Positions 53,824-63,273 are shown, numbered from the stretch's first letter. The stretch: DNA of 64,000 nucleotides from Ectobacillus funiculus (GCF_004138295.1 NZ_SCFM01000029.1:26519-90518); one strand, 5' to 3'. Made by a program: numbers and translations. Notes: a model not told the origin generated them from the letters alone.

Positions 53824-53896
53824 CGCCACTTTAGGGAGCATAACCAGACTCCAAAACTAATACATAAACGCGGGGAGAAATCTAATATGAGAATCA

Positions 53897-53926
53897 CTGT
53901 TTTTTGAACAATGATGGCTGTTTTTT
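53897..53926 (+). promoter_or_regulatory. 21-bp direct-repeat operator A (kdg/kdu operon)
   Basis: CTGTTTTTT at 53897 and 53918, 21 bp apart. The second is 35 bp before TACAAT (53953-53958). An imperfect hairpin with a T run also forms here. Confidence 0.65.
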
Positions 53927-54038
53927 ATATTAAAAAAGATCTTCAGGATCATTACAATTAACAGTGTAATCTTTATAGATAAGAAAAACACATAAAAGAC
54001 AGATCTATAAATTTTACCTTTTCGGATTTATTTTTATT

Positions 54039-54053
54039 TTTAAAGCGCTATCA
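54039..54053. promoter_or_regulatory. cre-like site, kdg/kdu operon
   Basis: TTTAAAGCGCTATCA, one mismatch to cre. Confidence 0.45.
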
Positions 54054-54101
54054 TTTTCTGATTACGCTACTTATTTAGTCGTCAAAAAGGAGTATTATCA
54101 A

Positions 54102-54398
54102 ATGCAGAGACAAGAAATCGAACAACGGCTTGAGCTGTTAATTGATAATCGAGTGAATTTGAAGGATCCAGACGAAAAATAGGCAATCCCTCTTGCTGAT
54201 GGCCACAAAATAGATAATAAAAGCTTTAATTATTGGGAATCGACAACACTGGGAGAGTCACTTAATTTTTATAAACAGATTCCGGTGGCGCCCATGCCAT
54301 ATGGACAATCCATGGCCATCCTTTGTTTAGTAGAGTATCTCGATCATAATATTTCCCTTCCAGGAGGCAAACATGAAGAAACTAGAAGTGTTAACTAA
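54102..54398 (+). pseudogene. Remnant of a glycoside hydrolase-like gene, interrupted by an amber codon
   Basis: A good start (GGAG, 9 nt, ATG) opens 26 codons ending at TAG 54180-54182. The same frame then continues for over 70 codons to TAA 54396-54398, with readable protein-like sequence (FNYWESTTLGESLNFYKQ, VAPMPYGQSMAILCLVEYL). It recalls the end of unsaturated uronyl hydrolases or related polysaccharide enzymes, so an internally deleted, stop-containing relic is the best reading. It overlaps the start of kdgA. Family assignment is tentative. Confidence 0.5.
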
Positions 54399-55026
54399 AA
54401 TATCTGATTGCGGAGTAGTCGCTGTTGTAAGGGCGGATACGACAGAAGAAGCGGTCCGTATCTCTGAAGCATGTGTAAAGGGTGGAATTTTAGGTATTGA
54501 GGTTACTTTTACGATTGACAATGCAGAGGCGGTAATTAAGGAATTAGCTGCGTTTTATGCAAACAATGCTAACGTAGTGCTGGGAGCCGGGACTGTCCTT
54601 GATGCTGTAACGGCACGCATTGCAATTTTGGCTGGCGCACAATTCATTGTAAGTCCATGCTTTGACGCGGAAACAGCAAAACTATGTAATTTATATCAAG
54701 TTCCTTATATGCCGGGTTGTATGACAATTACGGAAATGAAGCAAGCTTTGGAACATGGGGCAGACATCATCAAGCTGTTTCCTGGAAATGCATTTGGTCC
54801 TGAGTTCATAAAGGCTGTAAAAGCGCCGCTTCCACAAGTCAACATTATGCCAACTGGCGGAGTCAGTTTAGAGAATATAGGACAATGGATACAAAACGGC
54901 TGCGTGGCCGTTGGTGTGGGCGGTAATTTAGTTGCCCCTGCCAAGACCGGAAATTATGAACAAATTACTGAGATAGCAGGTCAATATGTTGAAAAAGTAA
55001 AAGAAGCAAGATGGGTTAGCGTATGA
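54373..55026 (+). CDS. kdgA: KHG/KDPG aldolase
   Basis: Splits 2-keto-3-deoxy-6-phosphogluconate into pyruvate and glyceraldehyde-3-phosphate, the last step of pectin uronate breakdown. The 217-residue class I aldolase has the EVTFTIDNAE glutamate segment, LGAGTVLD and the Schiff-base lysine in IIKLFPGNAFGPE. The ATG follows AGGAGG. It overlaps kdgK by 4 nt (ATGA). Confidence 0.95.
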   Translation: MKKLEVLTKISDCGVVAVVRADTTEEAVRISEACVKGGILGIEVTFTIDNAEAVIKELAAFYANNANVVLGAGTVLDAVTARIAILAGAQFIVSPCFDAETAKLCNLYQVPYMPGCMTITEMKQALEHGADIIKLFPGNAFGPEFIKAVKAPLPQVNIMPTGGVSLENIGQWIQNGCVAVGVGGNLVAPAKTGNYEQITEIAGQYVEKVKEARWVSV

Positions 55027-56039
55027 AGAAGATCATCACGCTAGGGGAAATTATGCTTCGTCTTTCGACACATACAGGAGAGCGTCTTTCTCAAACTAAT
55101 AAGCTTACTATGCATTATGGCGGTGCCGAAGCAAATGTAAGTGTAGCACTTTCCCGTTTTGGTTATGATGTATATTTTGTAAGTAAGGTGCCAAATAACC
55201 CTTTAGGAGAGGCAGTAGAACGTCACTTAAAATCTCACGGTGTTTATACCGATTATCTGTTAAAGGGAGGAGAACGGCTGGGGACCTACTACCTAGAGTC
55301 AGGTGTAGGTGAAAGAAGTGCTAAGGTCATATATGACCGAAAATGTTCCAGTTTTTCCAATCTGACTCTTGAGGAGCTGGATTTAGAGGGGATTTTTGAG
55401 GGAGCAGCACTCTTTCATGTTTCTGGAATTACCTTGGCATTGTCCCCTTATTTAAGAGAATTAACGATGCTGGCTTTGCAGAAAGCGAAAGAATGCGGGA
55501 TTCAGACGAGCTTTGACTTTAATTACCGGGCAACGCTTTGGAGTCAAAAGGAAGCTTCTCAAGCAATCAAACCGCTATTGCCTTATATTGATATTTGTTT
55601 TTGTGGAGAATTGGATGCCCTGTATTTACTTGATATTCCAACAGCCGATGCTTCTCTGACAAAGACAGAGAAGTTAGAGTATTATTACAGAAAAATCAAG
55701 GAAATGTATCCGAATATTCGCTATATGAGTTCCACCTTCCGGACAGTGCAATCGGCATCGAATCATAAACTGCAAGGCAATTTGTATGTAAATGGAGAAC
55801 TCTATCAATCCAAGGAGCACCACATTGATCAAATTGTTGATCGTGTTGGCGGGGGTGATGCGTTCGCATCAGGCGTGCTGCACGGTATATTGCTAGGAAC
55901 ATTGCCGCCGGAACAAATTATTTCCTTTGCGATAGCAGCATCTGCCTTAAAACATACAGTGCACGGTGACTGCAATGTCTTTTCAGTAGAAGAAATTTCT
56001 CAGTTTGTAGATCACGGCTCAGCTAAAATTATGCGATAA
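55023..56039 (+). CDS. kdgK: 2-keto-3-deoxygluconate kinase (PfkB family)
   Basis: Phosphorylates 2-keto-3-deoxygluconate to KDPG. The 338-residue ribokinase-fold protein has GEIMLRLS at the start, GGAEANVSVALSRFG and the PfkB catalytic signature DRVGGGDAFASGVLHG near residue 275. It is translationally coupled to kdgA. Confidence 0.93.
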   Translation: MKKIITLGEIMLRLSTHTGERLSQTNKLTMHYGGAEANVSVALSRFGYDVYFVSKVPNNPLGEAVERHLKSHGVYTDYLLKGGERLGTYYLESGVGERSAKVIYDRKCSSFSNLTLEELDLEGIFEGAALFHVSGITLALSPYLRELTMLALQKAKECGIQTSFDFNYRATLWSQKEASQAIKPLLPYIDICFCGELDALYLLDIPTADASLTKTEKLEYYYRKIKEMYPNIRYMSSTFRTVQSASNHKLQGNLYVNGELYQSKEHHIDQIVDRVGGGDAFASGVLHGILLGTLPPEQIISFAIAASALKHTVHGDCNVFSVEEISQFVDHGSAKIMR

Positions 56040-56085
56040 GTGTTTGTATAAAGAAGACACAAACCAACGAAAAGAGGTAAATAAA

Positions 56086-56916
56086 ATGGAAACTCGTTAT
56101 GCGCATCATCCAGATGATATGAAAAAATACACAACAGAAGAACTACGAAAACACTTTTTAGTAGAAACACTATTTGAAGCAGATCAAGTACATCTAACAT
56201 ATACACATGTGGATCGGATGATTTTCGGCGGAGTCACGCCGGCGAAAGAGGAATTGACAATTAAGTTAGATAAGGAGCTAGGGGTCAATTATTTCTTGGA
56301 GCGTCGTGAAATGGGTGTGATTAACATCGGTGGAGATGGTGTAATTACTCTTGACGGCACTGAATATGATATGCAGCGCCGTGACGGCTTATATGTTGGG
56401 AGAGGTGTTAAGGAGGTTTTATTCCGTTCAAAGGATGCTAACAATCCTGCTAAGTTCTATATTAACTCCACGCCAGCCCACCACACATATCCAACGGTGA
56501 AAATTGATATTAATCAAATTGATCCGCTTCAGGCTGGCGCACCGGGCACATTAAATGAACGGAAAATTTATCAATATGTTCATCCGAATGTTTGTGAGAG
56601 CTGTCAGCTGCAAATGGGGTTAACGATGCTCTCGCCGGGAAGTGTTTGGAATACAATGCCTTGTCATACACATGAACGCCGTATGGAAGTATATTTGTAT
56701 TTTGATATGGAGCAGGACACTCGCGTATTCCACTTTATGGGCAAACCGGAAGAAACAAGGCATTTAATTATGAGCAATGAACAAGCAGCCATTTCACCAA
56801 GCTGGTCGATTCATACAGGTACAGCAACGAGCAACTATACCTTTATTTGGGGAATGTGCGGAGAAAACATTACTTATCATGATATGGATCATGTAAAAAT
56901 GAGTGAATTGAGATAG
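56086..56916 (+). CDS. kduI: 5-keto-4-deoxyuronate isomerase
   Basis: Isomerises 5-keto-4-deoxyuronate to 2,5-diketo-3-deoxygluconate. The 276-residue length equals the family norm. The Zn-binding cupin motif MPCHTHERRMEVYLYFD is intact. I choose the ATG at 56086, the start of the conserved ETRYAHHPDD; the frame from 56044 has no ribosome site. Confidence 0.95.
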   Translation: METRYAHHPDDMKKYTTEELRKHFLVETLFEADQVHLTYTHVDRMIFGGVTPAKEELTIKLDKELGVNYFLERREMGVINIGGDGVITLDGTEYDMQRRDGLYVGRGVKEVLFRSKDANNPAKFYINSTPAHHTYPTVKIDINQIDPLQAGAPGTLNERKIYQYVHPNVCESCQLQMGLTMLSPGSVWNTMPCHTHERRMEVYLYFDMEQDTRVFHFMGKPEETRHLIMSNEQAAISPSWSIHTGTATSNYTFIWGMCGENITYHDMDHVKMSELR

Positions 56917-56950
56917 TGAGCTGATAAAAAGCAACAAGGGGGCAGTAATC

Positions 56951-57733
56951 GTGACAACTGAATTAAATGCATTTTCAATGAATCTCTTTCAATTGAATGG
57001 AAAGGTTGCAATTGTCACAGGCGGTAACACAGGGCTAGGACAAGGATATGCGTTAGCGCTTGCGAAGGCTGGTGCAGATCTTCTTATTGTAACGCATGGA
57101 ACAAATTGGGAAGAAACAAGGGAATTAATCGAGAAAGAAGGTCGTACTGTCCACTTTTTTCAAGCAGATTTAACGGATAGGCAAGCAGTCAAACAAATCG
57201 TTGCCGAGTGCATGAGAGTATATGGGAAGCTCGATATTTTAGTAAATAACGCAGGCACTATACGTCGTACGCCACTACTAGAATATAAAGAAGAGGATTG
57301 GGACACTGTAATGGATCTCAATTTAAATTCTGTATATTTTCTGAGCCAAGAGGCAGCAAAGGTAATGGCAGAGCAAAGAAGCGGAAAGATTATTAATATT
57401 GCTTCTATGCTTACCTTCCAAGGCGGCAAATTTGTACCGGCATATACAGCCAGCAAGCATGGGGTGGCAGGTGTTACAAAAGCATTTGCGAATGAACTTG
57501 CAGAATATAACGTACAAATCAATGCAATTGCACCGGGATATGTAGAAACCGCAAATACTGCCCCAATCCGAGCAGATGAAAAGCGCAATGCAGAAATTTT
57601 GTCACGTATTCCTGCTAATCGCTGGGCCACTCCGGCAGATTTGATGGGAGCTGTTGTTTTCTTAGCGAGCAGCGCCTCCGATTATGTGAACGGACATATT
57701 TTAGCAGTTGACGGCGGCTGGTTAACTAGATAA
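56951..57733 (+). CDS. kduD: 2-deoxy-D-gluconate 3-dehydrogenase (KduD)
   Basis: Reduces 2,5-diketo-3-deoxygluconate to KDG. The 260-residue classical short-chain dehydrogenase has the cofactor motif TGGNTGLGQG, NNAG and the active site with Ser in IASMLTFQGG and YTASKHG (Tyr/Lys). It starts at GTG 56951 after AAGGGGG. It ends the kdgA-kdgK-kduI-kduD operon. Confidence 0.94.
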   Translation: MTTELNAFSMNLFQLNGKVAIVTGGNTGLGQGYALALAKAGADLLIVTHGTNWEETRELIEKEGRTVHFFQADLTDRQAVKQIVAECMRVYGKLDILVNNAGTIRRTPLLEYKEEDWDTVMDLNLNSVYFLSQEAAKVMAEQRSGKIINIASMLTFQGGKFVPAYTASKHGVAGVTKAFANELAEYNVQINAIAPGYVETANTAPIRADEKRNAEILSRIPANRWATPADLMGAVVFLASSASDYVNGHILAVDGGWLTR

Positions 57734-57759
57734 TACCTATATAACGTAGGATAAGGGGA

Positions 57760-57806
57760 ACACTCGATAGCCGTATCACGCAAACAGGTGGTACGGTTTA
57801 TTTCAC
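57760..57806 (+). terminator. Terminator after kduD
   Basis: CCGTATCAC pairs with GTGGTACGG, followed by TTTATTTC. Confidence 0.6.
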
Positions 57807-57944
57807 TTTACACTGTAAGAAAATATAAATTTCCAGCTAGCAGCGAATTCGACGTAGTCGGAAATTTTAGGAATACAGTATAAGTGCAACTACGCCTCTG
57901 TCTTCGCCCAAAGGCAGGGCTCGCCAATCGGCGAGTTTTCTTTA
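57807..57944 (+). repeat. Dispersed repeat, copy 15 (forward)
   Basis: The cleanest full copy: TTACACTGTAAGAAAA start, TTCGACGTAGTCGGAAA core, CTCGCCAATCGGCGAG hairpin and TTTTCTTTA end. Confidence 0.92.
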
Positions 57945-58048
57945 GAAAAGGATAAATTTCCAGCTGGGAGACCATTCGACGTAGTGAGAAATGCTAGGAA
58001 TAAAGTTATAAGTACAACTGCGTCTCTGTCTTTGCTAATCGATGAGTA
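57945..58048 (+). repeat. Dispersed repeat, copy 16 (forward, partial, tandem)
   Basis: Directly follows copy 15. It lacks the outer edge, keeps ATTCGACGTAGTGAGAAAT, and has a decayed end (TAATCGATGAGTA). Confidence 0.75.
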
Positions 58049-58109
58049 TAGGCTTAAAATGCATAGAGTTTTATAGAGAATTGAATGAATGAAGGGATAG
58101 GTGGTATGC

Positions 58110-58955
58110 ATGAATATTGGTATAAGAGCGCATGATATGAAAAAACGTCCGTTAGAGGAGTTAGTACAAGAAATCTCAAATAAGGGGCTGACCTCTGTAC
58201 AGCTGGCTTTAGGTAAATCCTTTGATTTCGATACAGGTTTAGGGAGCCTAAGTCCAGGAATGGCATATAAGATTGGGACTGCCTTTCGTAACCACAATAT
58301 TCAAATTGCCGTGCTCGGCTGTTATATTAATATGATTCATCCAGACCAAGATGAAAGAAGGAAGGCGCTAGAACGATTTAAAGAGCATATCAGATATGCA
58401 AGGGATTTTGGCTGCAGCATTGTTGGAACTGAAACTGGAAATGTGAATGCAGACATTGTCTATACGGTAGAGAACTTCAAAGAAGAACCATTTCAGCAGG
58501 TCGCAAGCAGTGTACGAGAGCTTGTACAAGAAGCGGAAAAATTTGGCGTAATTGTAGGGATTGAAGGGGGAGTGAATCATCCGATTTATTCACCAAAAGT
58601 GATGAAAAGGCTTTTAGATACGATAGATTCTAATAATCTTCAGGTTATTTTTGACCCAGTTAATTTCTTAACAATAGAGAATTACATGCAGCAGGAAGAA
58701 ATTTTCACTGAAGCAATCGAATTATTTGGAGATCGGATAGCAATCCTGCATGCAAAGGATTTTATAGTGGAGGATAATCAGTTAAAGCCAACAGCAGTTG
58801 GGAAAGGCCTGTTAGACTATGATGTGGTCATCCGGCTTATAAAATCGAAAAAGCCTTTTGTAAATATTTTGATGGAGGAAACTACAGAGCCCTTTATAGA
58901 GGAAAGTATAGAGTTTCTAAGGGATAAATATAAGAGTGCAAGGGATTTTGCATAA
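58110..58955 (+). CDS. Sugar-phosphate isomerase/epimerase-like TIM-barrel protein
   Basis: A 281-residue AP_endonuc_2/xylose-isomerase-like barrel. Metal-type residues are visible in GTETGN, GIEGGVNHP, FDPVNFL and ILHAKDF. It is probably a sugar or uronate isomerase in the pectin pathway, but the reaction is unknown. The ATG at 58110 is 6 nt from AGGTGG; the GTG at 58101 lies in that site. It is separated from kduD by two repeats. Confidence 0.82.
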   Translation: MNIGIRAHDMKKRPLEELVQEISNKGLTSVQLALGKSFDFDTGLGSLSPGMAYKIGTAFRNHNIQIAVLGCYINMIHPDQDERRKALERFKEHIRYARDFGCSIVGTETGNVNADIVYTVENFKEEPFQQVASSVRELVQEAEKFGVIVGIEGGVNHPIYSPKVMKRLLDTIDSNNLQVIFDPVNFLTIENYMQQEEIFTEAIELFGDRIAILHAKDFIVEDNQLKPTAVGKGLLDYDVVIRLIKSKKPFVNILMEETTEPFIEESIEFLRDKYKSARDFA

Positions 58956-58965
58956 CCAAGCTTCT

Positions 58966-59006
58966 GTGACATCACTGTTTTTTAAACAGTGATGTCTGTT
59001 TTTTTG
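58966..59006 (+). terminator. Terminator overlapping operator B
   Basis: GACATCACTGTTT pairs perfectly with AAACAGTGATGTC, then TGTTTTTTT. Confidence 0.8.
58975..59004 (+). promoter_or_regulatory. 21-bp direct-repeat operator B (yesL-yesM-yesN)
   Basis: CTGTTTTTT at 58975 and 58996, 21 bp apart. The second is 35 bp before TACAAT (59031-59036). Confidence 0.65.
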
Positions 59007-59043
59007 CTTTAGAATATGTAAGCAATTTTCTACAATTATAATA

Positions 59044-59057
59044 TGAAAGTGTTTTCA
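59044..59057. promoter_or_regulatory. cre-like site, yesLMN
   Basis: TGAAAGTGTTTTCA, starting about at the expected transcription start. Confidence 0.45.
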
Positions 59058-59226
59058 AGCAACATCTAATCCAAGAGGGTTAGATTATAGAAAAAGTTTC
59101 GGGTAAACAGAGCAGCTATTTCTGGAATTGTTCACCTGGTTTAACTTTCGTTTTGGAAATGGTTGAATACAAATCAAATAGGGAAAAATTTAAAAGGTTG
59201 TCGGTTCATGAGAGGAGGCGGAAAAT

Positions 59227-59856
59227 ATGGTACAATTTGTGACGAACGGATTATACCGTTTTTGTGAATGGGTTATGCGTTTGGCTTATTTAAATATATT
59301 GTGGGTTTCTTTTTCTATTGCGGGCTTAGTTGTCCTTGGTATTATGCCTGCCACTGCTGCTACATTCTCGGTGACTCGCAAATGGGTGACAGGAAATACA
59401 GACATTCCAATTTTCCAAACATTTTGGAAGGCATATAAGAAGGAATTCCTAAGAATAAATATAATAGGATGTATTTTGTCTGTCATTGCAGCTGTTTTTT
59501 ACTTTGATTTTGTGATACTGGGTGTATTTCATGAGCAAATGTCTATAATGAAGTTTATTTTTATGAGTTTATTATTCGTTTATGGAGTTATTGTATTATT
59601 TATTTTTCCTGTATATGCTCACTATAATATTCCTTTACTCCATACATTCAAATACGCACTCATTATTGGATTTTCTCGGCCTTTACACACACTTGGGATG
59701 GCCGCTGGAGCTTTAGGGGCTACGTATCTGATTTTGTTGCATGTTACATTCATTGTATTCTTCAGTGGAAGCGTTTTCTGTTGGGTTGTCACCTGGTTTG
59801 CTGTCAAGGCCTTTCATAGTATTGATCACAGCTACGCAAAGAGACAAGCAATCTAG
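59227..59856 (+). CDS. yesL: YesL family membrane protein (DUF624)
   Basis: A 209-residue membrane protein, the same length as B. subtilis YesL, with five to six predicted helices and the DUF624 start FVTNGLYRFCEWVMRLAYLN. Function is unknown; such genes nearly always accompany YesMN-type sensors and sugar ABC importers. The ATG follows GAGGAGGCGG. Confidence 0.9.
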   Translation: MVQFVTNGLYRFCEWVMRLAYLNILWVSFSIAGLVVLGIMPATAATFSVTRKWVTGNTDIPIFQTFWKAYKKEFLRINIIGCILSVIAAVFYFDFVILGVFHEQMSIMKFIFMSLLFVYGVIVLFIFPVYAHYNIPLLHTFKYALIIGFSRPLHTLGMAAGALGATYLILLHVTFIVFFSGSVFCWVVTWFAVKAFHSIDHSYAKRQAI

Positions 59857-59906
59857 ATTCAATAAAAGCTTACAAACGTAGTCAAGAATGTAAGCAGGAG
59901 GGGGCT

Positions 59907-61688
59907 TTGACTTCTATGAATAAGCTGCTGCTCTTTATAACAAGTGCCTATCAAAACTTAAAGATTAAATATAAGTTGGTTATCTTTATATCCTTTATTA
60001 TGGTCGTTTCTCTTTCTTTTATGTTGATTGGGCTGCAATATGCCTTTCAAATTTATGATGAGCAAATTTACCGCAAGTCCTCCCAAGTGTTAATGATGTC
60101 ATCTAATAGTATTGAGGATGAACTGAAAAAGGTGGAGGAAATTTCCTTCGATATTATTACAGATAATGATATACAGCGAAACTTAAGAGATTTAAAAGGG
60201 AATATTAGCGGTTATGAACAATATCGTATTCAAAATGAGCTCTGGGATAGGCTAACAAGTTATGCTGGCTCAGAAAAATATATCCACTCGATTCATTTGT
60301 TTGATGCAAACGGAAGAGAATATGTAGCTGGAACGAATTCTGCAGCATTATCAAAAGAACAGCGCGACCTTATCATCTATCAGGCGGCTAAACAGAACGG
60401 AGGAACCCTCTGGATTACGCCAGATGGCTTCAATGATTTCTTATTTTCCGCAAGACAAGTTCGAGCGTATGAAAATTTAAGCTTAGACAAATTAGGAACA
60501 TTAGTTATTCATGTTGATTTAGAAAAAATCGTGAGAGATCTGCCGAAGGAATGGGAAGAAACAGCTGGAAGTATAATGATTTCCAATGGGCAAGATGTAT
60601 TCTTTTCAGAAAAAACGATCAATAGCTTTAAACAATTTGACTTCTCAAACAAGACAAAGCAAGGCTATAAAATTCAAAAGGTAGGCGGGCAAAGATATTT
60701 TATTACTCATATTCAATCCTCTTATGCGGACTGGACGTATTGGAACATCATACCGTTTAATCTTATGTTTGCGAAGGTAACAGCAGTGAAGTATTCTCTA
60801 ATCTTTTTGTTTATTTTATTGTCGCTCTTTGTTCTTTCCTTAGGAGTTAGATTTTCGAGAAGAATCACAAGCCCGATTGAAAAGTTAGTTGCAGCTATGA
60901 AGCATGTTCAAAAGGGGGACTTTGCGATAGCGGAATCGTTGCCTGCCCCTCCATTGCATCAGGACGAGGTTGGTACTTTACATCGTAATTTTACCATTAT
61001 GATCCAGCGAATCAATGAGTTGATTAAAGAAAATTATGAGAAACAGCTGTTGATTAAGGAAACGGAGTTTAAAGCGCTCCAAGCCCAAATCAATCCTCAT
61101 TTTCTATACAATACTTTAGAATCGATTAACTGGCTGGCAAAGGCAAATCAGCAGAAGCAGATTTCCAAAATGGTCGAGTCACTTGGGTATTTACTTCGGA
61201 ACTCTATCAGTATGAAGGAAGATGTCATTACGATTGAGAAAGAAATTGAAATTATTCAATCCTATATCACAATTCAGCAATACCGATTTGAAGAACGGCT
61301 GGATTTTTCTTTAGATATTCCCCCTGATTTACAAAGCTGCTATATTCCAAAGCTTACTGTGCAGCCTTTAATTGAAAATGCAATTCACTATGCTTTGGAG
61401 CCATCGATTGAACCGTGTAAGATTACAGTTAGGGCCTTTAGAAAGGAAGCCTGTCTGTATCTTACCGTAGAGGACAATGGACCGGGTATGGATACTTCGT
61501 TACTTGATAAGATAAAGAGCGGACAAGTAAAAACAAGAGGGACTGGTATTGGCTTACAGAACATTGATGAACGAATCAAACTCTCCTTCGGTGAGCAATA
61601 CGGTTTACAGATAGAGAGCTCACCTGATAAAGGGACTGCAGTAAGCATCATATTACCGTATCAAATGGGGTGTGAAGAATATGTATAG
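59907..61688 (+). CDS. YesM-type sensor histidine kinase
   Basis: A 593-residue membrane sensor. TM1 is at about 20-45, an extracellular domain of about 240 residues follows, TM2 is at about 295-312, then a HAMP domain (about 315-370). The LytS-type phosphoacceptor region AQINPHFLYNTLESINWLAK is followed by a HATPase domain with QPLIENAIHYAL, DNGPGMD and GTGIGLQNIDERI. It starts at TTG 59907, 5 nt after AGGAGG; the ATG at 59916 is a second choice. It overlaps the response regulator gene and probably senses pectin oligosaccharides outside the cell. Confidence 0.93.
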   Translation: MTSMNKLLLFITSAYQNLKIKYKLVIFISFIMVVSLSFMLIGLQYAFQIYDEQIYRKSSQVLMMSSNSIEDELKKVEEISFDIITDNDIQRNLRDLKGNISGYEQYRIQNELWDRLTSYAGSEKYIHSIHLFDANGREYVAGTNSAALSKEQRDLIIYQAAKQNGGTLWITPDGFNDFLFSARQVRAYENLSLDKLGTLVIHVDLEKIVRDLPKEWEETAGSIMISNGQDVFFSEKTINSFKQFDFSNKTKQGYKIQKVGGQRYFITHIQSSYADWTYWNIIPFNLMFAKVTAVKYSLIFLFILLSLFVLSLGVRFSRRITSPIEKLVAAMKHVQKGDFAIAESLPAPPLHQDEVGTLHRNFTIMIQRINELIKENYEKQLLIKETEFKALQAQINPHFLYNTLESINWLAKANQQKQISKMVESLGYLLRNSISMKEDVITIEKEIEIIQSYITIQQYRFEERLDFSLDIPPDLQSCYIPKLTVQPLIENAIHYALEPSIEPCKITVRAFRKEACLYLTVEDNGPGMDTSLLDKIKSGQVKTRGTGIGLQNIDERIKLSFGEQYGLQIESSPDKGTAVSIILPYQMGCEEYV

Positions 61689-63228
61689 GGTATTATTGGT
61701 AGATGATGAACGAATTATTTTGGAAGGGATTTCAAATGGAATCGATTGGGCTGCGTTAGACACGATATTAGTTGATACCGCACGAAATGGCGTGGAGGCC
61801 TATGAAAAGATTGTTCGCGAACAGCCGCATATTGTTATTAGTGATATTAAAATGCCGGGCATGGACGGGCTCGCATTAGCAGCTAAGGTGCACCAGGAAT
61901 TTCCTTCTATTCGTTTTATTTTATTATCGGGATTCTCCGAGTTTGAATATGCAAGAAGCGCTATGCAATATGGGGTAAAGCATTACTTACTAAAGCCTTG
62001 TAATGAGCATACCATCATGGAAACATTAGAAAAAGTAATAGGAGAGCTCAAAGAAGAGGAAGATAAAGAACAGTTTGTACAAGGGATCAAAAGCCGTTTT
62101 GAAACAGCGCAGCCTTATATAAAGGAGCAGCTATTGAAGGAATTTATTTCAAATAAAATCTATACAAACAGGGACTTAAGCTATTATCAAAGGCTGTTTA
62201 ACATTGAATTGAGCGATCAACAAGTACGTCTTCTTTTATTTCAATTAGAGGGTGAGTTTTCTTTTGAGCACATGTATGCACTTAAAAATATTGCGGAGGA
62301 AATCCTTGTTTCTCCCTTGCTAAGTACGATTATTGGAGAATACGTTCTATTTATTATGGAGGAAGGGGAAGCAGCACAGCTGCAGGATCAAATTAAGCTC
62401 ATCCGTGAGAAATTCTTTCAGTTTTACGGCCTGGATACAACGGTTGCGGTAAGTGAAGCCGATCATATTCGCAGTGCAAGAAGACTTTATCAAGAAACGT
62501 TAGAATGCTTGAATCACCGTTTTTATTTAGGAGAAGGAAGTATTATCACAAAGAAGGATATAACGTCTGTAAGTCAAGATAGTGATTTTTCGATAGAGTT
62601 TGATGAACAGCAATTTTGTTTACTAATTAAATCAGGGCATTGGGAAGATGCGTGTGAGGAGATTACAAGTTTTTTTACTACTCTCATCAACAAACGGTTA
62701 GGTATCCATTTAACAAAATCATATGTAATGCAACTGTTCCTTGTTATGGTCCAGACATGTGATTCAGAGCACATGAATGTATACATGGAAAAAATCCCTT
62801 CTCTTATGGCAATGAATACCGTGCAGCAAATGAAAACATTTTTTGAGCAGACTGCAGAAGAAATCACCCTTACGTATTACAATTGTCACAAAACAAAGCA
62901 TTCATCTATTATTAATAAAGTAATTGGTATTATCAATGAGCATCTTGGCAACCCGGACTTATCTTTAAAGTGGGTTGCCAATCAAATGCTCTATATGAAT
63001 GCAGATTATTTAGGAAAGCTGTTTAAACAAGAAACAGGGGAACGTTTTTCTAACTATGTAATGAAGGTACGAATTGAAAAAGCGATGGAACAGATCAAAC
63101 AGATGGACGATGTAAAAATCGTAACTCTAGCCGAAATGATAGGATTCGGCGATAACCCTCAATACTTTAGCCAAGTATTTAAAAAGCATACAGGATGCAC
63201 TCCTTCTGAATATCGAAAGGGACTTTAG
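61681..63228 (+). CDS. YesN-type response regulator with AraC DNA-binding domain
   Basis: A 515-residue regulator. The receiver domain (1-120) has the DDE acid pair, phosphoacceptor Asp in VISDIKMPG, Ser in LLSGFSEFEYA and Lys in LLKPC. A 260-residue middle domain precedes the AraC-type C-terminus (about 415-512, LSLKWVANQMLYMNADYLG, IGFGDNPQYFSQVFKKHTG). It is longer than B. subtilis YesN (368). The ATG at 61681 overlaps the kinase end. Its probable targets are the four 21-bp-period operators of this locus. Confidence 0.93.
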   Translation: MYRVLLVDDERIILEGISNGIDWAALDTILVDTARNGVEAYEKIVREQPHIVISDIKMPGMDGLALAAKVHQEFPSIRFILLSGFSEFEYARSAMQYGVKHYLLKPCNEHTIMETLEKVIGELKEEEDKEQFVQGIKSRFETAQPYIKEQLLKEFISNKIYTNRDLSYYQRLFNIELSDQQVRLLLFQLEGEFSFEHMYALKNIAEEILVSPLLSTIIGEYVLFIMEEGEAAQLQDQIKLIREKFFQFYGLDTTVAVSEADHIRSARRLYQETLECLNHRFYLGEGSIITKKDITSVSQDSDFSIEFDEQQFCLLIKSGHWEDACEEITSFFTTLINKRLGIHLTKSYVMQLFLVMVQTCDSEHMNVYMEKIPSLMAMNTVQQMKTFFEQTAEEITLTYYNCHKTKHSSIINKVIGIINEHLGNPDLSLKWVANQMLYMNADYLGKLFKQETGERFSNYVMKVRIEKAMEQIKQMDDVKIVTLAEMIGFGDNPQYFSQVFKKHTGCTPSEYRKGL

Positions 63229-63240
63229 AACTCCGCAGCG

Positions 63241-63273
63241 GCACCTCCTACCTTATATAGGGGGTGCTTTTTA
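63241..63273 (+). terminator. Terminator after the response regulator
   Basis: GCACCTCCTA pairs with AGGGGGTGC, then TTTTT. Confidence 0.8.

Noticed and set aside
1178..58048. CRISPR array
   Set aside because: Repeats are 135 bp, scattered over tens of kilobases in both orientations, without regular spacers or cas genes.
58966..59006. Operator B being only a terminator
   Set aside because: It is also a good terminator. However, the same 21-bp step recurs at three other promoters where the hairpin is imperfect or absent (50874), and the distance to the -10 is constant, so a terminator alone does not explain it.
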